DNA of 64,000 nt, from the NCBI RefSeq assembly GCF_040932485.1, contig NZ_JBFRBH010000001.1, forward strand, positions 3,026,212 to 3,090,211. The letters are read 5' to 3'. A model generated the notes under the pieces. The model made no database searches, was not told where the DNA came from, and saw only the letters and a program-made list of their open reading frames with translations. This DNA is from Gymnodinialimonas sp. 202GB13-11 (GTDB taxonomy: Bacteria > Pseudomonadota > Alphaproteobacteria > Rhodobacterales > Rhodobacteraceae). Position numbers and translations under genes: made by a program. Within the stretch, counting starts at the first letter, position 1, and the number at the start of each line of letters is the position of its first letter. Positions 7,710-16,361 of this stretch are shown here, in pieces.

Positions 7710-8540
7710 ATGCTCGATCTTCAGACCCTCCCCACTGACACCCTCGCTAACTTCCGCCGCGATGGCGCTGTCGCGATCCGCAATGCCTTCTCGCCCAACT
7801 GGCTCGACAAATTGCGCCACGGCATCGACACCGCCACCGCCGCGCCCCATCCCAACGTGGCCCGCCACACCAAGGACCCCGACGCCCCCGCCTATCTGGA
7901 GGGCTATTGGCTTTGGTCCGAGATCCCGGAGTTCACCGATTTCGTCCACAACTCCCCCTGCGCGCCGCTGGCCGCGCAGCTGTTGGATGCGCCAAGCATC
8001 AATCTGGTGATGGACAACTGGTTCCTGCGTGAGGCGGGCTCAACCTCTCGGCCACCGTTCCATCAGGACCTCGCCTATTTCGATTTCGAAGGCACGATGT
8101 GTGTCCTGTGGCTACCGCTGGAACCAGTGACCAAGGAAAACGGCATCGCCTTCGTGAAAGGCTCTCACCTTTGGGACAAGCTGTTCATGCGGGTGCGCTT
8201 CGCCGATGGGCATGCCAGCATGGAGCCGCAGACGGTCAACGGAAAAACCTACCACATCCCGCCCGAGATCACGGCGGACAGCCACGAGTTGCTGCAATGG
8301 GATCTCGACCTCGGCGATTGCATCTTCTTCGACATGCGCACCCTGCACGGCGGCCTTGCCTCGGTCACGCCAACAGAAACGGTGCGCCGCTTCACCCTGC
8401 GCATGACGGCGCCGGACGGCATGATCCGCTACCGTGGCGATTGGGCCAAGGACGAACGCGCGCAGTTCGAGGCGGCGGGTTATGCCGAAGGCGACCGGAT
8501 AGCAGGCGATTTCTTCCCACAACTCTGGCCGCGCCCTTGA
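7710..8540 (+). CDS. Phytanoyl-CoA dioxygenase family protein
   Basis: A 276-residue Fe(II)/2-oxoglutarate-dependent oxygenase of the PhyH superfamily. The metal triad is visible: H and D in PPFHQDLAYF and the distal H in DMRTLHGGLASV, followed by an Arg-rich strand (VRRFTLRM) that should bind 2-oxoglutarate. The N-terminal FRRDGAVAIRNAFSPNWL is the usual PhyH opening. The substrate is unknown. ATG at 7710 is chosen over a GTG at 7680 because family similarity begins there. Its stop overlaps the TTG start of the next gene. Confidence 0.82.
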   Translation: MLDLQTLPTDTLANFRRDGAVAIRNAFSPNWLDKLRHGIDTATAAPHPNVARHTKDPDAPAYLEGYWLWSEIPEFTDFVHNSPCAPLAAQLLDAPSINLVMDNWFLREAGSTSRPPFHQDLAYFDFEGTMCVLWLPLEPVTKENGIAFVKGSHLWDKLFMRVRFADGHASMEPQTVNGKTYHIPPEITADSHELLQWDLDLGDCIFFDMRTLHGGLASVTPTETVRRFTLRMTAPDGMIRYRGDWAKDERAQFEAAGYAEGDRIAGDFFPQLWPRP

Positions 8541-8992
8541 GCGACTATGTGACGTTCGAGGCGCAGGTGCAGCCGATGCCCTGGGGCGAGGCCGTCTACA
8601 CGGTGGTGCCCCTTTCAGAGGAAATCCTCGCGGCCCTCGGCAAAACAAAGCGCGTGGAAGGAGAGTTCAACGATCATCCGGTGAACCTTGCCATCGCCAA
8701 AGCACCGGCCGATGTGATTGCGACGCCCTTTCTCTGGGCCGGCAAATCACTGTTGGATCGCATTGGGTTGGAGCCAGGCGAAGTGTTCGAGGCACGCCTG
8801 CGCCCCGCGGCGGATGATCAGGTTGATGTTCCGCAGGATGTGCTGAATGCATTGCGCTCGTCCGGGCTGAGCGAGGCGTGGGACGCATGGACTCCGGGCA
8901 AGAAACGCAGCGCGCTCTACCCGGTCGAAACCGCCAAACGCCCCGAAACCCGCGCAAATCGCATCTCAAAGCTGTTGGATACCCTCCGATAG
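8537..8992 (+). CDS. YdeI/OmpD-associated, DUF1905 domain protein
   Basis: A 151-residue protein. Residues 1-90 form a DUF1905 beta-barrel-like domain (FEAQVQPMPWGEAVYTVVPL through DRIGLEPGEVFEARLRP). The C-terminal part (DVLNALRSSGLSEAWDAWTP and ANRISKLLDTLR) is the YdeI/OmpD-associated helical segment. The molecular function of the family is not established. TTG at 8537 is the best start: it overlaps the upstream TGA and gives the normal N-terminus. A much longer forward reading in this frame overlaps the dioxygenase gene and is rejected. Confidence 0.7.
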   Translation: MSDYVTFEAQVQPMPWGEAVYTVVPLSEEILAALGKTKRVEGEFNDHPVNLAIAKAPADVIATPFLWAGKSLLDRIGLEPGEVFEARLRPAADDQVDVPQDVLNALRSSGLSEAWDAWTPGKKRSALYPVETAKRPETRANRISKLLDTLR

Positions 8993-9046
8993 ATCCGACC
9001 TTCGGCAATGTCCTTGCCCTCCGCTGGGAAACCTGCGAGGTTAAAT

Positions 9047-9064
9047 CCGTAATTTAAGTTACGG
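9047..9064. promoter_or_regulatory. Palindrome upstream of lysE, matching the tetR operators
   Basis: CCGTAATTTAAGTTACGG has perfect CCGTAA/TTACGG arms, 7 bp if the flanking T/A is included. It ends 9 bp before the lysE start codon and shares CCGTAA-N6-TTAC with both sites at 2071 and 2106. Binding here would block both transcription and ribosome access. Control by the TetR protein at 2141 is inference. Confidence 0.6.
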
Positions 9065-9073
9065 ACACACCCA

Positions 9074-9688
9074 ATGCTTAGCACCCAATTCCTTCTAACC
9101 GCTTTCGTCGTTGTCATCGCCCCCGGAACGGGCGTGCTTTATACGTTGGCGCTCGGCCTTGGCCGGGGCCGCCGCGCGGCGCTTTGGGCGGCTTTGGGCT
9201 GCACCTTCGGCATCGTGCCGCACCTGCTGGCGGCAACACTTGGCCTCGCCGCCGTGCTGCACACCTCGGCTTTGCTCTTTAACGTGGTGAAATTCGCGGG
9301 CGTGGCATACCTGCTCTACCTCGCCTATTCCGCCCTGCGCTCCGGCGGCGCCCTGAATGTGGAGCCGTCGACAAACCCAGAGCCCGGCATTGCCATCGCC
9401 CGGCGCGGCGCGCTCATCAATATCCTCAACCCAAAGCTCTCGATCTTCTTCCTTTCGCTGTTGACCCCGTTCCTGTCCGGCAACCCGGCCACCGTGACGC
9501 AGGAGATCCTCATCCTCGGCTCCGTCTTCATGGCCATGACTTTCGCGGTCTTCGTTCTCTACGGCCTGTTCGCTGCCCAGGCGCGCGCGAAAATCCTCGG
9601 ATCGGCCCGGATCATGGCGTGGCTCAACCGCTCCTTCGCGGCGATCTTTGCGCTGCTGGCGGGCCGCCTCGCGCTTGAGCGCGCCTGA
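9074..9688 (+). CDS. LysE/RhtB family exporter
   Basis: A 204-residue inner-membrane exporter of the LysE/RhtB amino-acid efflux family. Six hydrophobic segments are visible. The diagnostic N-terminal APGTGVLYTLALGLGRGRR (compare PGP...GRR in RhtB) and the mid-protein GALINILNPKLSIFFLSLL (N-P-K) motifs are present. The substrate could be an amino acid or related compound and cannot be named. The gene stands alone, preceded by a palindrome that resembles the tetR operators near 2.1 kb. Confidence 0.88.
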   Translation: MLSTQFLLTAFVVVIAPGTGVLYTLALGLGRGRRAALWAALGCTFGIVPHLLAATLGLAAVLHTSALLFNVVKFAGVAYLLYLAYSALRSGGALNVEPSTNPEPGIAIARRGALINILNPKLSIFFLSLLTPFLSGNPATVTQEILILGSVFMAMTFAVFVLYGLFAAQARAKILGSARIMAWLNRSFAAIFALLAGRLALERA

Positions 9689-9762
9689 CCTGTAAGGTCT
9701 TCGATGCGCGCGCATATCGTTCTGACTGGACGCCATCCCAAACGCGCGCCACATAGGCAGCC

Positions 9763-10221
9763 ATGTCACGCATTCCAAACTCCGCGCTGCTTCTTGGCCT
9801 CGCCGGCCTGATCCCCTTTCTTTGGGGCGCAGCCAGTGCCGCATGGATCGTGGCAGACTACCTGAATGTCCCTGACATCGTACTGATCTATAGCGGCGTG
9901 CCGGTTCTGATCGCCTATGGCACAATCATCCTCAGCTTCATGGCAGGCGTGATCTGGGGCTTTGCGGCCAAAGACGGCGGTCCGTGGATGCCCATTGGAC
10001 TGACCCTTTCAGTGCTGCCCGCGCTGTTGATGTTCTTCGTGTTCAACTTGCCAGCCCTGACGCAAATCTTCGCACTAATCCTCGGCTTTGTGGGCCTTCT
10101 GGCCGTCGACTGGGTTTGCGCCCGCAAAGGCCTCGCCCCCGACTGGTGGATGAGTCTGCGTCTGATTCTGACCCCAGTGGTTGTCTTTTGCCTCGGCATT
10201 GGCGCAGCCTTCGTCCCATGA
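9763..10221 (+). CDS. DUF3429 membrane protein
   Basis: A 152-residue protein with about five transmembrane helices. The opening ALLLGLAGLIPFLWGA, the central IILSFMAGVIWGFA and the terminal LRLILTPVVVFCLGIGAAF correspond to DUF3429, a family without assigned function that is common in marine alphaproteobacteria. It overlaps the downstream methyltransferase by ATGA, so the two are cotranslated. Confidence 0.8.
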   Translation: MSRIPNSALLLGLAGLIPFLWGAASAAWIVADYLNVPDIVLIYSGVPVLIAYGTIILSFMAGVIWGFAAKDGGPWMPIGLTLSVLPALLMFFVFNLPALTQIFALILGFVGLLAVDWVCARKGLAPDWWMSLRLILTPVVVFCLGIGAAFVP

Positions 10222-10814
10222 CAGACCGCGAAACCATTGACGTCTACGAGGCGCAGGCGCAACGCTACGCCGATCTGCCCATCAGCCAGATGCAGCGCGA
10301 CGCCATCAACCGCTTCCTGTCGATGCTGCCGCCGCGCGCCACGATCCTTGATGCCGGCTGTGGACCGGGTGTGCACGCCGCCGTCATGGTCTCGGCAGGC
10401 CACGACGTCCACGGCATCGACCCGACCGAAGCCTTTGTCAGCGACGCACTCCATCGCGGGGTGAACGCGCGTCTCGGCAGCTTCGACGACATTACCGGCG
10501 ACGCACTCTTCGACGGCGTCTATGCCAGCTTCAGCCTGCTTCACGCTCCCCGCGCGGACCTACCCCGCCACCTCGCGGCCATGGTTAAAGCGCTCAAACT
10601 TGGCGGTGCGCTGTTCATCGGCATGAAATCCGGCAGCGGCGAAGAGCGTGACACAATCGGCCGCCGCTACACGTACGTGACGGAACTCGAGATGCGCGGC
10701 CTCCTGCGCGATCTGGGCGCAAACGTCACCCATGTTGAAACCGGGGAAGAGGCCGGTCTTTCTGGCGAAGTCGCCCCCTTCTTCCTGATGCATGCAAGAG
10801 GGCCAGATGCCTGA
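10218..10814 (+). CDS. Class I SAM-dependent methyltransferase
   Basis: A 198-residue methyltransferase. Motif I is [15 protein letters not shown] (about residues 42-56), motif II is HGIDPTEAF, and motif IV is [13 protein letters not shown]. The fold follows the small-molecule (UbiE-like) class, so the acceptor is probably a metabolite, but it is not identifiable. It lies between DUF3429 (ATGA overlap) and rnhA, whose start lies 8 bp inside this gene. Confidence 0.85.
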   Translation: MTDRETIDVYEAQAQRYADLPISQMQRDAINRFLSMLPPRATILDAGCGPGVHAAVMVSAGHDVHGIDPTEAFVSDALHRGVNARLGSFDDITGDALFDGVYASFSLLHAPRADLPRHLAAMVKALKLGGALFIGMKSGSGEERDTIGRRYTYVTELEMRGLLRDLGANVTHVETGEEAGLSGEVAPFFLMHARGPDA

Positions 10815-11280
10815 TCTCTACGCCTATACAGACGGCGCCTGTTCCGGAAACCCCGGCCCCGGCGGCTGGGGCGCGCTTTTACAGGCCAAGAACGGCGAGA
10901 CCGTGGTCAAAGAGCGTGAGCTGAAGGGCGGCGAGGCCGAGACCACCAACAACCGGATGGAACTGCTGGCCGCGATCCATGCGCTCGAAGCCCTCGAACG
11001 CCCCTCCGCCCTGACCGTCGTGACCGACAGCGCCTATGTGAAGAACGGCATCACCGGCTGGCTGCACGGCTGGAAGCGCAACGGCTGGAAGACCTCCACC
11101 AAGAAACCCGTGAAGAATGTCGAACTCTGGCAACGCCTTGATGAGGCCGCCGCCCGCCACAACGTGACATGGGAATGGGTCAAGGGCCATGCCGGCCATC
11201 CCGAGAATGAACGCGCCGACGAATTGGCCCGCGCGGGCATGGCGCCGTTCAAGCCGTCGCGCAAAAGCGAAAATGGATAA
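10807..11280 (+). CDS. rnhA: Ribonuclease HI
   Basis: Hydrolyses RNA in RNA-DNA hybrids (R-loops, Okazaki primers). The 157-residue protein has the catalytic carboxylates D9 ([15 protein letters not shown]), E52 (NRMELLAAI), D74 (VVTDSAYVK) and D138 (NERADELA), and the flexible-loop histidine H128 (KGHAGH). It also retains the basic protrusion [12 protein letters not shown] typical of proteobacterial RNase HI. ATG at 10807 gives the family-standard N-terminus; an earlier ATG adds only MQEGQ. Confidence 0.97.
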   Translation: MPDLYAYTDGACSGNPGPGGWGALLQAKNGETVVKERELKGGEAETTNNRMELLAAIHALEALERPSALTVVTDSAYVKNGITGWLHGWKRNGWKTSTKKPVKNVELWQRLDEAAARHNVTWEWVKGHAGHPENERADELARAGMAPFKPSRKSENG

Positions 11281-11662
11281 GGTTTGCCCGGTCGTCATTC
11301 GAGGGGACGGCCGCATATTGGCATTCCGACACCCGCTGGCCGGACTGCAATTCGTGAAAGGCACGTTGGAAGAAGAGGAGTCGACCCCAGAGGCGGCAAC
11401 ACGCGAACTCCACGAGGAGGCAGGCGTGGTTCTTTCGGCTGTGCATTATCTTGGCGAAAGCAGCACAATCGTGGATGATGAGACATGGCATTTCTGGCTC
11501 ATGCAAGACTCCGACCTGCCCGAAACTTGGGACCATGCCTGCGAGGATGATGGGGGCCATGTGTTTTCCTTCTTCTGGCAAGATCTTACTCAACCCTTAC
11601 CGCAGGAGTTCGCCGCACCGTTCCAAAGGGCCGCAGAGCATTTGCGTGAGGTGCTTACATGA
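11273..11662 (+). CDS. NUDIX hydrolase
   Basis: A 129-residue NUDIX protein with the signature G-x5-E-x7-REL-x-EE-x-G ([20 protein letters not shown] followed by EAG, about residues 25-47). NUDIX enzymes hydrolyse nucleoside diphosphates linked to another moiety; the substrate is not predictable. ATG at 11273 lies 8 bp inside rnhA and is supported by the immediate NUDIX fold start ([19 protein letters not shown]). It overlaps the next gene by ATGA. Confidence 0.88.
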   Translation: MDKVCPVVIRGDGRILAFRHPLAGLQFVKGTLEEEESTPEAATRELHEEAGVVLSAVHYLGESSTIVDDETWHFWLMQDSDLPETWDHACEDDGGHVFSFFWQDLTQPLPQEFAAPFQRAAEHLREVLT

Positions 11663-12285
11663 ATGTAGCGCTCAGCCTCGACTATACGTCGGCTCTGATC
11701 TTTGCCCTCTCTGGCGCGCTTGCAGCCTCCCGCGCGCAGCTCGACATTGTCGGCTTCATCTTTTTCGCGGCCCTGACCGCCATAGGCGGCGGCACCGTGC
11801 GGGATCTGTTGTTGGACCGTGATCCGGTGTTCTGGATCGCCGACCCCACACCGCTTGGCATCGCGGCGCTGGCCGCCATCCTCGTCTTCTTCACCGCGCA
11901 CCTGCTGGAAAGCCGCCTGAAATGGTTGATCTGGCTGGATGCCGCTGCCCTTGCCATTGCCGTCGCAGCCGGCGTGGCAGTGGCGCGCAGCCTCGACGCC
12001 TCAGCGCCGGTAGTACTGGTGATGGGCGTGGCCACCGGCACGTTCGGTGGGTTGGCCCGCGATGTCATCGCCAACGAAGTGCCGCTGGTCCTGAAACAGG
12101 GGGAGCTTTACGTGACCGCCGCCTTCGGCGGCGCGGGCGCCGCGTTGCTCGGCCTACACTTCCTCTCAGCCGACCCGATTTGGGGGACGGTCATTTGCGT
12201 CGCCGTCACCTTCGGCCTGCGCGCAGGATCCCTTCTGTTTGGCTGGTCCCTGCCCGTCTACAAGGCCCGCCCGCCCCGCCGATAA
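11659..12285 (+). CDS. TRIC/UPF0126 family cation channel-like membrane protein
   Basis: A 208-residue protein with seven predicted helices made of two internal repeats. The signatures GFIFFAALTAIGGGTVRDLL and GVATGTFGGLARDVIANEVP are the paired GGG/RD motifs of the YicG/UPF0126 family, whose structures resemble TRIC trimeric cation channels. It is the last gene of the DUF3429-methyltransferase-rnhA-NUDIX series, with every junction overlapping. Confidence 0.88.
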   Translation: MNVALSLDYTSALIFALSGALAASRAQLDIVGFIFFAALTAIGGGTVRDLLLDRDPVFWIADPTPLGIAALAAILVFFTAHLLESRLKWLIWLDAAALAIAVAAGVAVARSLDASAPVVLVMGVATGTFGGLARDVIANEVPLVLKQGELYVTAAFGGAGAALLGLHFLSADPIWGTVICVAVTFGLRAGSLLFGWSLPVYKARPPRR

Positions 12286-12612
12286 TGAAATTGGTAGCTG
12301 CCCCTAAACGAACTGCAAGCGACTCGGCCTAAGCCCCCCGAATCCTCCAAATATTTCAATCACCCCTCCCCCGTCTCACGCCCCCGCGAGCCGTGATCAC
12401 GCGGGCGTGGGGTTCGTGCAGCGCATGGGGAAGTCTGTGCACATGCGCACCTATATCCGCTAATTCTCGCGCTTCCGTGTATGGAATGTCAGGCCCGCAC
12501 CCCGCATATTCATCTCATCGGACGGCCACAGAGGCTCTCCACCGAAACCAAACCAAACCCGGGCCACCTCCCAAATCAGGCCCACACACCAAAACTGAAT
12601 AGGACCAGTAAA
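12286..12612. other. Intergenic region before a small secreted protein
   Basis: This 327-bp gap has no convincing gene. Near 12376-12411 CACGCC and CGCG runs face CGCGGGCGTGG across GTGATCAC, an imperfect hairpin without a T-tract. The last 80 bases form a C- and A-rich leader (repeated CCAAA) ending with AGGA before the ATG at 12613, so a promoter for that gene probably lies in the middle of this region. Confidence 0.5.
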
Positions 12613-12933
12613 ATGAAAAAGATCGCTCTCATCGCCGCCGTTGTCGCCACTGTTGCCGCCCCGGCTTTCGCCCAATCCGCAGCCTCCGTCGCCGCGATCC
12701 AGCACTTCAACATGTTCGAGGACAACGCGCTGGAGCGCACCAATGTGAACGGCGTTGGTCAGTCGGTGTCGCCCAGCGGCGCGCTTGGCCAGACCTTCGA
12801 GATCCTCAACAGCGACCAGGACGTCGCCTCTGACCTGCGCGGCGTGAATGGCGCGACGCTCGTCAACGGCCAGCCGGCCTACGGCGCTGACATCTTCGAC
12901 CGCCTGCGCGCAGCGTCGCTCGAAGACGAGTAA
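12613..12933 (+). CDS. Small secreted protein of unknown function
   Basis: A 106-residue protein with a textbook signal peptide (MKKIALIAAVVATVAAPAFA, cleavage about residue 20). The mature protein is acidic, cysteine-free and Asn/Gly/Ser-rich, with FEDNALERTNVNGVG and DIFDRLRAASLEDE at its end. No family is recognised. AGGA lies about 9 bases before the ATG. It has its own leader and is followed by a strong hairpin, so it is monocistronic. Confidence 0.75.
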   Translation: MKKIALIAAVVATVAAPAFAQSAASVAAIQHFNMFEDNALERTNVNGVGQSVSPSGALGQTFEILNSDQDVASDLRGVNGATLVNGQPAYGADIFDRLRAASLEDE

Positions 12934-12975
12934 GACCAGTTACACGAATGAGCCTTTTCGAGGCTCTGGTCCGGG

Positions 12976-13014
12976 TGCCCTCCGCCAGTAATGGTGGGGG
13001 GCATTCGACATTTT
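12976..13014. terminator. Intrinsic terminator between convergent genes
   Basis: TGCCCTCCGCCA and TGGTGGGGGGCA form a 12-bp stem with two G-U pairs around the tetraloop GTAA; TTCGACATTTT follows. A smaller hairpin (GAGCC/GGCTC at 12950-12966) lies just upstream. It should end the 12613 gene and may also serve the opposite strand. Confidence 0.65.
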
Positions 13015-13029
13015 GGGGGAGTCTAGACG

Positions 13030-14076
13030 TCAATCAAACGTGCCGGTCACACGCCCAAGCAACATGAACGCCCGCGCCGTGCGCGTGTCGGACAATTCAG
13101 CAATTTCGGCATCCGAGGCGTTCTTTTCGAACTCCATGAAGGTCCGGTCGAAATGGCGCAGGAAATGGTGGACCGCATCGCGGAACACCGGGTCTTTGCG
13201 CATCCGGCCCGCCGCCAGAACCAGCGACGAGCGGTCGTGAATACCCCCAAGCGCTGCAATGGGACGGCCCCGTTCGCCCTTGGCAAAGCGGCGCCAAACC
13301 TCGGGCCGTGACCGATCCGGGCGCAGATCGTCCATGTAGATGCCGTCCTGCGACAGAAGCGTCAGCACATCCTGGCTTGCGCGGATCAACCGTTCCGTCG
13401 CGCGATCTTCCAGCGCACGGCGCAGGGTGCGGAATCCTTCCTTGTCATGCTCATTCTCGGGGAAATTCAGCGCCTTGATGAAATCGGCCACCGAAATGGG
13501 CTCAACCTCGGCAGGTTGCACAAGGCCCAGAACCGGTTGCGGCTGCGCAGGGTCTTCGGGCAAGGCAACCGGCGGAACAGCGGCCCTGACATCCGCCGGG
13601 CCAGACGTGCGCAGGGACGTGAACGTCGCAAGCTTCGTTTCCGCCGCGGCCTGTGCCGCCACCAGATCATCCAGTTTCTGCACCAGCTCGGGCTTCATCT
13701 CCATGCTCTGGCGCTGCTGCTGTTCAACATAGGCCGCGCGCATCGCATCAATCGACGCTTGAAGCCGCGCAGCCTCTTGCCGCAGTGCGCGGGCCGTGCG
13801 CGCCGCCATCGCGGCCACCCAGATCAGGGCCAGCGGCAGGATCACCGCCAGAAACGACAGCAACATGCTTAGCCCGGTTTGCGCATCGGCTGCCTGTTCC
13901 CCGCCGAAGCCAAGAAAAATGACCGCCACAATCCACAGAAGCGAAACACCAATCGCGACAATCTCGATAACCGTGATCTTCGGACCCGCCTCAGCCCGCG
14001 CGTAAAGGCCAAGGTCCAGCGCCGTCGGAACGGGCTGTGTCGAGGTGCGGTCGTTGCTCATGTCCGAAGACGGCAT
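13030..14076 (-). CDS. Membrane-anchored protein with coiled-coil, unknown function
   Basis: A 348-residue protein. Two transmembrane helices occur near residues 38-58 and 70-94. They are followed by a long Ala/Glu/Gln/Arg-rich coiled-coil (about 95-150), a Pro-rich linker, and a C-terminal cytoplasmic domain (FIKALNFPENEHDKEGFRTL through HHFLRHFDRTFMEFEKNASD). No family name is assigned here, though the layout looks like a conserved Rhodobacterales protein. ATG ending at 14076 is chosen because GGTTGAGG lies about 8 bases upstream. Confidence 0.7.
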   Translation of the reverse strand: MPSSDMSNDRTSTQPVPTALDLGLYARAEAGPKITVIEIVAIGVSLLWIVAVIFLGFGGEQAADAQTGLSMLLSFLAVILPLALIWVAAMAARTARALRQEAARLQASIDAMRAAYVEQQQRQSMEMKPELVQKLDDLVAAQAAAETKLATFTSLRTSGPADVRAAVPPVALPEDPAQPQPVLGLVQPAEVEPISVADFIKALNFPENEHDKEGFRTLRRALEDRATERLIRASQDVLTLLSQDGIYMDDLRPDRSRPEVWRRFAKGERGRPIAALGGIHDRSSLVLAAGRMRKDPVFRDAVHHFLRHFDRTFMEFEKNASDAEIAELSDTRTARAFMLLGRVTGTFD

Positions 14077-14130
14077 CTGCGGCCTCAACCTGCGTTACGT
14101 TGGTCTGTCGTTGGCGCGGGCCAGACCCGG

Positions 14131-14601
14131 TCAGACATAGGAAATCTTGACGATCTCATAATCCTTGGAGCCACCCGGCGTGCGCACTTCGACGCTATCG
14201 CCCTCCTCCTTGCCGATCAAGGCGCGGGCAAGCGGCGATTTGATGTTCAACAGACCCTTCTCGATATCGGCCTCAGCCTCACCGACAATCATGTAGGTCT
14301 TCTCTTCCTCGGTCTCTTCATCAACCAACTCGACGGTCGCGCCGAACTTGATCGGGCCGGACAGCGTTTTCGGGTCAATCACCTGCGCCAGAGAGATCAT
14401 GCCCTCAAGCTCCTTGATGCGCCCCTCGATGAAAGACTGCTTTTCCTTGGCCGAGTGGTATTCGGCATTCTCCGACAGATCGCCATGCTCACGCGCTTCG
14501 GCAATCGCCTTGATGATGGCGGGCCGCTCCACGCTTTTGAGCTGCTTGAGTTCGGTGTTCAGGGCATCAAGGCCCTTCGGCGTCATCGGGATCTTGTCCA
14601 T
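14131..14601 (-). CDS. greA: Transcription elongation factor GreA
   Basis: Binds the RNA polymerase secondary channel and rescues backtracked complexes by stimulating transcript cleavage. The 156-residue protein has the N-terminal coiled-coil with the acidic tip motif [19 protein letters not shown] and the C-terminal FKBP-like domain ([20 protein letters not shown]). The length matches family members. The start at [10 protein letters not shown] gives the normal N-terminus. It lies between a membrane protein gene and a small lipoprotein gene, all on the minus strand. Confidence 0.96.
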   Translation of the reverse strand: MDKIPMTPKGLDALNTELKQLKSVERPAIIKAIAEAREHGDLSENAEYHSAKEKQSFIEGRIKELEGMISLAQVIDPKTLSGPIKFGATVELVDEETEEEKTYMIVGEAEADIEKGLLNIKSPLARALIGKEEGDSVEVRTPGGSKDYEIVKISYV

Positions 14602-14730
14602 GGGTCGAAACCTTGTGACGGGTTGGCAAACAAAGCCCCGGCCAAGGCGCGTGCCAGCCGGGGGAGATGGAAAGTTAGGCGCGAACGGGCGCGGGATCAA
14701 CTGGGATTGCGAAAGGCCGCGAAGAGCCGC

Positions 14731-14880
14731 CTAGTTCCGCCCCGCGATACCAATTGAGACGCTGCCAGAGACGCTGATACCGGTCGACGCACGGTCCGGC
14801 TGCTCAGGCTCTCCATCCACGCCACAAGCGGCGAGGGTGCAGACGGCAAGGATTGCGGCGATGAGTGCAACGGGTTTCAT
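14731..14880 (-). CDS. Small lipoprotein (49 residues) downstream of argH
   Basis: A short gene encoding a signal peptide with lipobox LAAC at C19 (hydrophobic VALIAAILAVCTLAAC), then only 30 mature residues (GVDGEPEQPDR... to GIAGRN). It lies 33 bp after the argH stop on the same strand, so it is probably cotranscribed with it. From memory, other Rhodobacteraceae carry a small lipoprotein between argH and lysA; here lysA is 16 kb away. Aspartate after the cysteine is absent (Gly at +2), so outer-membrane sorting is expected. Confidence 0.7.
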   Translation of the reverse strand: MKPVALIAAILAVCTLAACGVDGEPEQPDRASTGISVSGSVSIGIAGRN

Positions 14881-14913
14881 GGCAGATCTCCAAATCTCTT
14901 TCGTCAGCCTATA

Positions 14914-16335
14914 TCAGCCCAACACGCCCCGCCACCGCGCAATCTGCTCGCGCACCCGCACCGGCGCCGTGCCGCCGTAAGAGGTGCGCGAGGCAACCGA
15001 GTTATGCACACCGAGCACTTCGAACACCGCCTCGGTGATCTCACCGTGAACGCTTTTCATATCCTCCAGCGACAGATCGGGCAGGTCACAGCCCTTATCT
15101 TCCGCCAGCTTTACCAGCGACCCCGTCACATGGTGCGCATCGCGGAACGGCATGTCCAACGCACGCACCAGCCAATCGGCCAAGTCGGTTGCGGTTGAAA
15201 ACCCGCTGGCCGCAGCCGCCTCCAACTCCGGCACCCGCGCCTGCATATCGCCAACCATTCCAGTCATCGCAGCCAAAGCCAGCATAAGATTGTCGGCGGC
15301 ATCAAAGACCTGCTCCTTATCTTCCTGCATGTCCTTCGAATAGGTCAGCGCCAGACCCTTCATCACCGTCATCAATGCCACATTGGCCCCGAAGATGCGC
15401 CCAATCTTCGCGCGGATCAGCTCCGCCGCATCGGGGTTCTTCTTCTGCGGCATGATAGAAGAGCCGGTGGAGAACCGATCACTCAGCGATACAAACCGGA
15501 ACTGCGCCGACGACCAGATCACCAACTCCTCCGCCAAGCGGCTTAGGTGCATCGCGCAGATGCTGGCACTGCTCAGAAATTCCAACGCGAAATCCCGGTC
15601 GCTAACCGCATCCAGCGAATTCGCACATGGCCGGTCAAAGCCCAAAGCCTTCGCTGTCATCTCCCGATCGATCGGAAAGCTCGTTCCCGCCAAGGCCGCC
15701 GCACCGAGGGGCGACTCGTTCATCCGCACGCGCGCATCACGAAACCGGCTCGCATCACGTCCGAACATTTCCACATAAGCCATCATGTGATGGCCCCAGG
15801 TCACCGGCTGCGCCGTCTGCAAATGCGTGAAGCCGGGCATGACCCAATCGGCCCCCGCCTCCGCCTGCCCCAACAAAGCATGCTGCAACGCTTTAAGCCC
15901 GGCAATCGCCGCATCCATCTGGTCGCGCACCCACAGCCGAAAATCCGTCGCCACCTGATCGTTGCGCGACCGTGCCGTGTGCAAGCGCCCCGCAGGCTCC
16001 CCTACAATCTCCTTCAGCCGCGCTTCCACATTCATGTGGATGTCTTCCAGCGCCGTCGAAAAGGCGAAATTCCCGCCCTCGATCTCTGACAAGACTGTGA
16101 GCAGCCCTTCCCGGATCGCCTCCGCATCGTTATCCCTGACAATGCCCTGCGCGGCCAACATGGCCGCATGGGCGCGGGAGCCTTCGATATCCTGCCGTGC
16201 CATCCGCTGGTCGAAACTGATCGAGGCATTGATCGCCTCCATGATCGCATCCGGCCCAGCGGCAAAGCGTCCGCCCCACATGGCGTTTGCGGTGCTGGTC
16301 TGGTCGTCGTCTGAGCCCATATTGGTCATGTGCAT
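14914..16335 (-). CDS. argH: Argininosuccinate lyase
   Basis: Final step of arginine synthesis: cleavage of argininosuccinate to arginine and fumarate. The 473-residue protein contains the fumarase/aspartase superfamily signature [12 protein letters not shown], the N-terminal [11 protein letters not shown], the [13 protein letters not shown] segment and the [13 protein letters not shown] segment with catalytic His. The start is uncertain by a few codons; ATG ending at 16335 or 16329 share one AGGG site. It is divergent from the TlpA-like gene, with start codons only about 25 bp apart. Confidence 0.96.
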   Translation of the reverse strand: MHMTNMGSDDDQTSTANAMWGGRFAAGPDAIMEAINASISFDQRMARQDIEGSRAHAAMLAAQGIVRDNDAEAIREGLLTVLSEIEGGNFAFSTALEDIHMNVEARLKEIVGEPAGRLHTARSRNDQVATDFRLWVRDQMDAAIAGLKALQHALLGQAEAGADWVMPGFTHLQTAQPVTWGHHMMAYVEMFGRDASRFRDARVRMNESPLGAAALAGTSFPIDREMTAKALGFDRPCANSLDAVSDRDFALEFLSSASICAMHLSRLAEELVIWSSAQFRFVSLSDRFSTGSSIMPQKKNPDAAELIRAKIGRIFGANVALMTVMKGLALTYSKDMQEDKEQVFDAADNLMLALAAMTGMVGDMQARVPELEAAAASGFSTATDLADWLVRALDMPFRDAHHVTGSLVKLAEDKGCDLPDLSLEDMKSVHGEITEAVFEVLGVHNSVASRTSYGGTAPVRVREQIARWRGVLG

Positions 16336-16361
16336 CTGCCCTGCTGAAAAAGGAACCGCGA

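Noticed and set aside
8099-8992. Longer version of the DUF1905 protein overlapping the dioxygenase
   Set aside because: The first 146 codons are in another frame of the dioxygenase gene; homology and the TTG/TGA overlap place the start at 8537.
12376-12411. GC-rich hairpin before the small secreted protein as a terminator
   Set aside because: Imperfect arms with a bulge and no T-tract; mentioned only within the intergenic entry.
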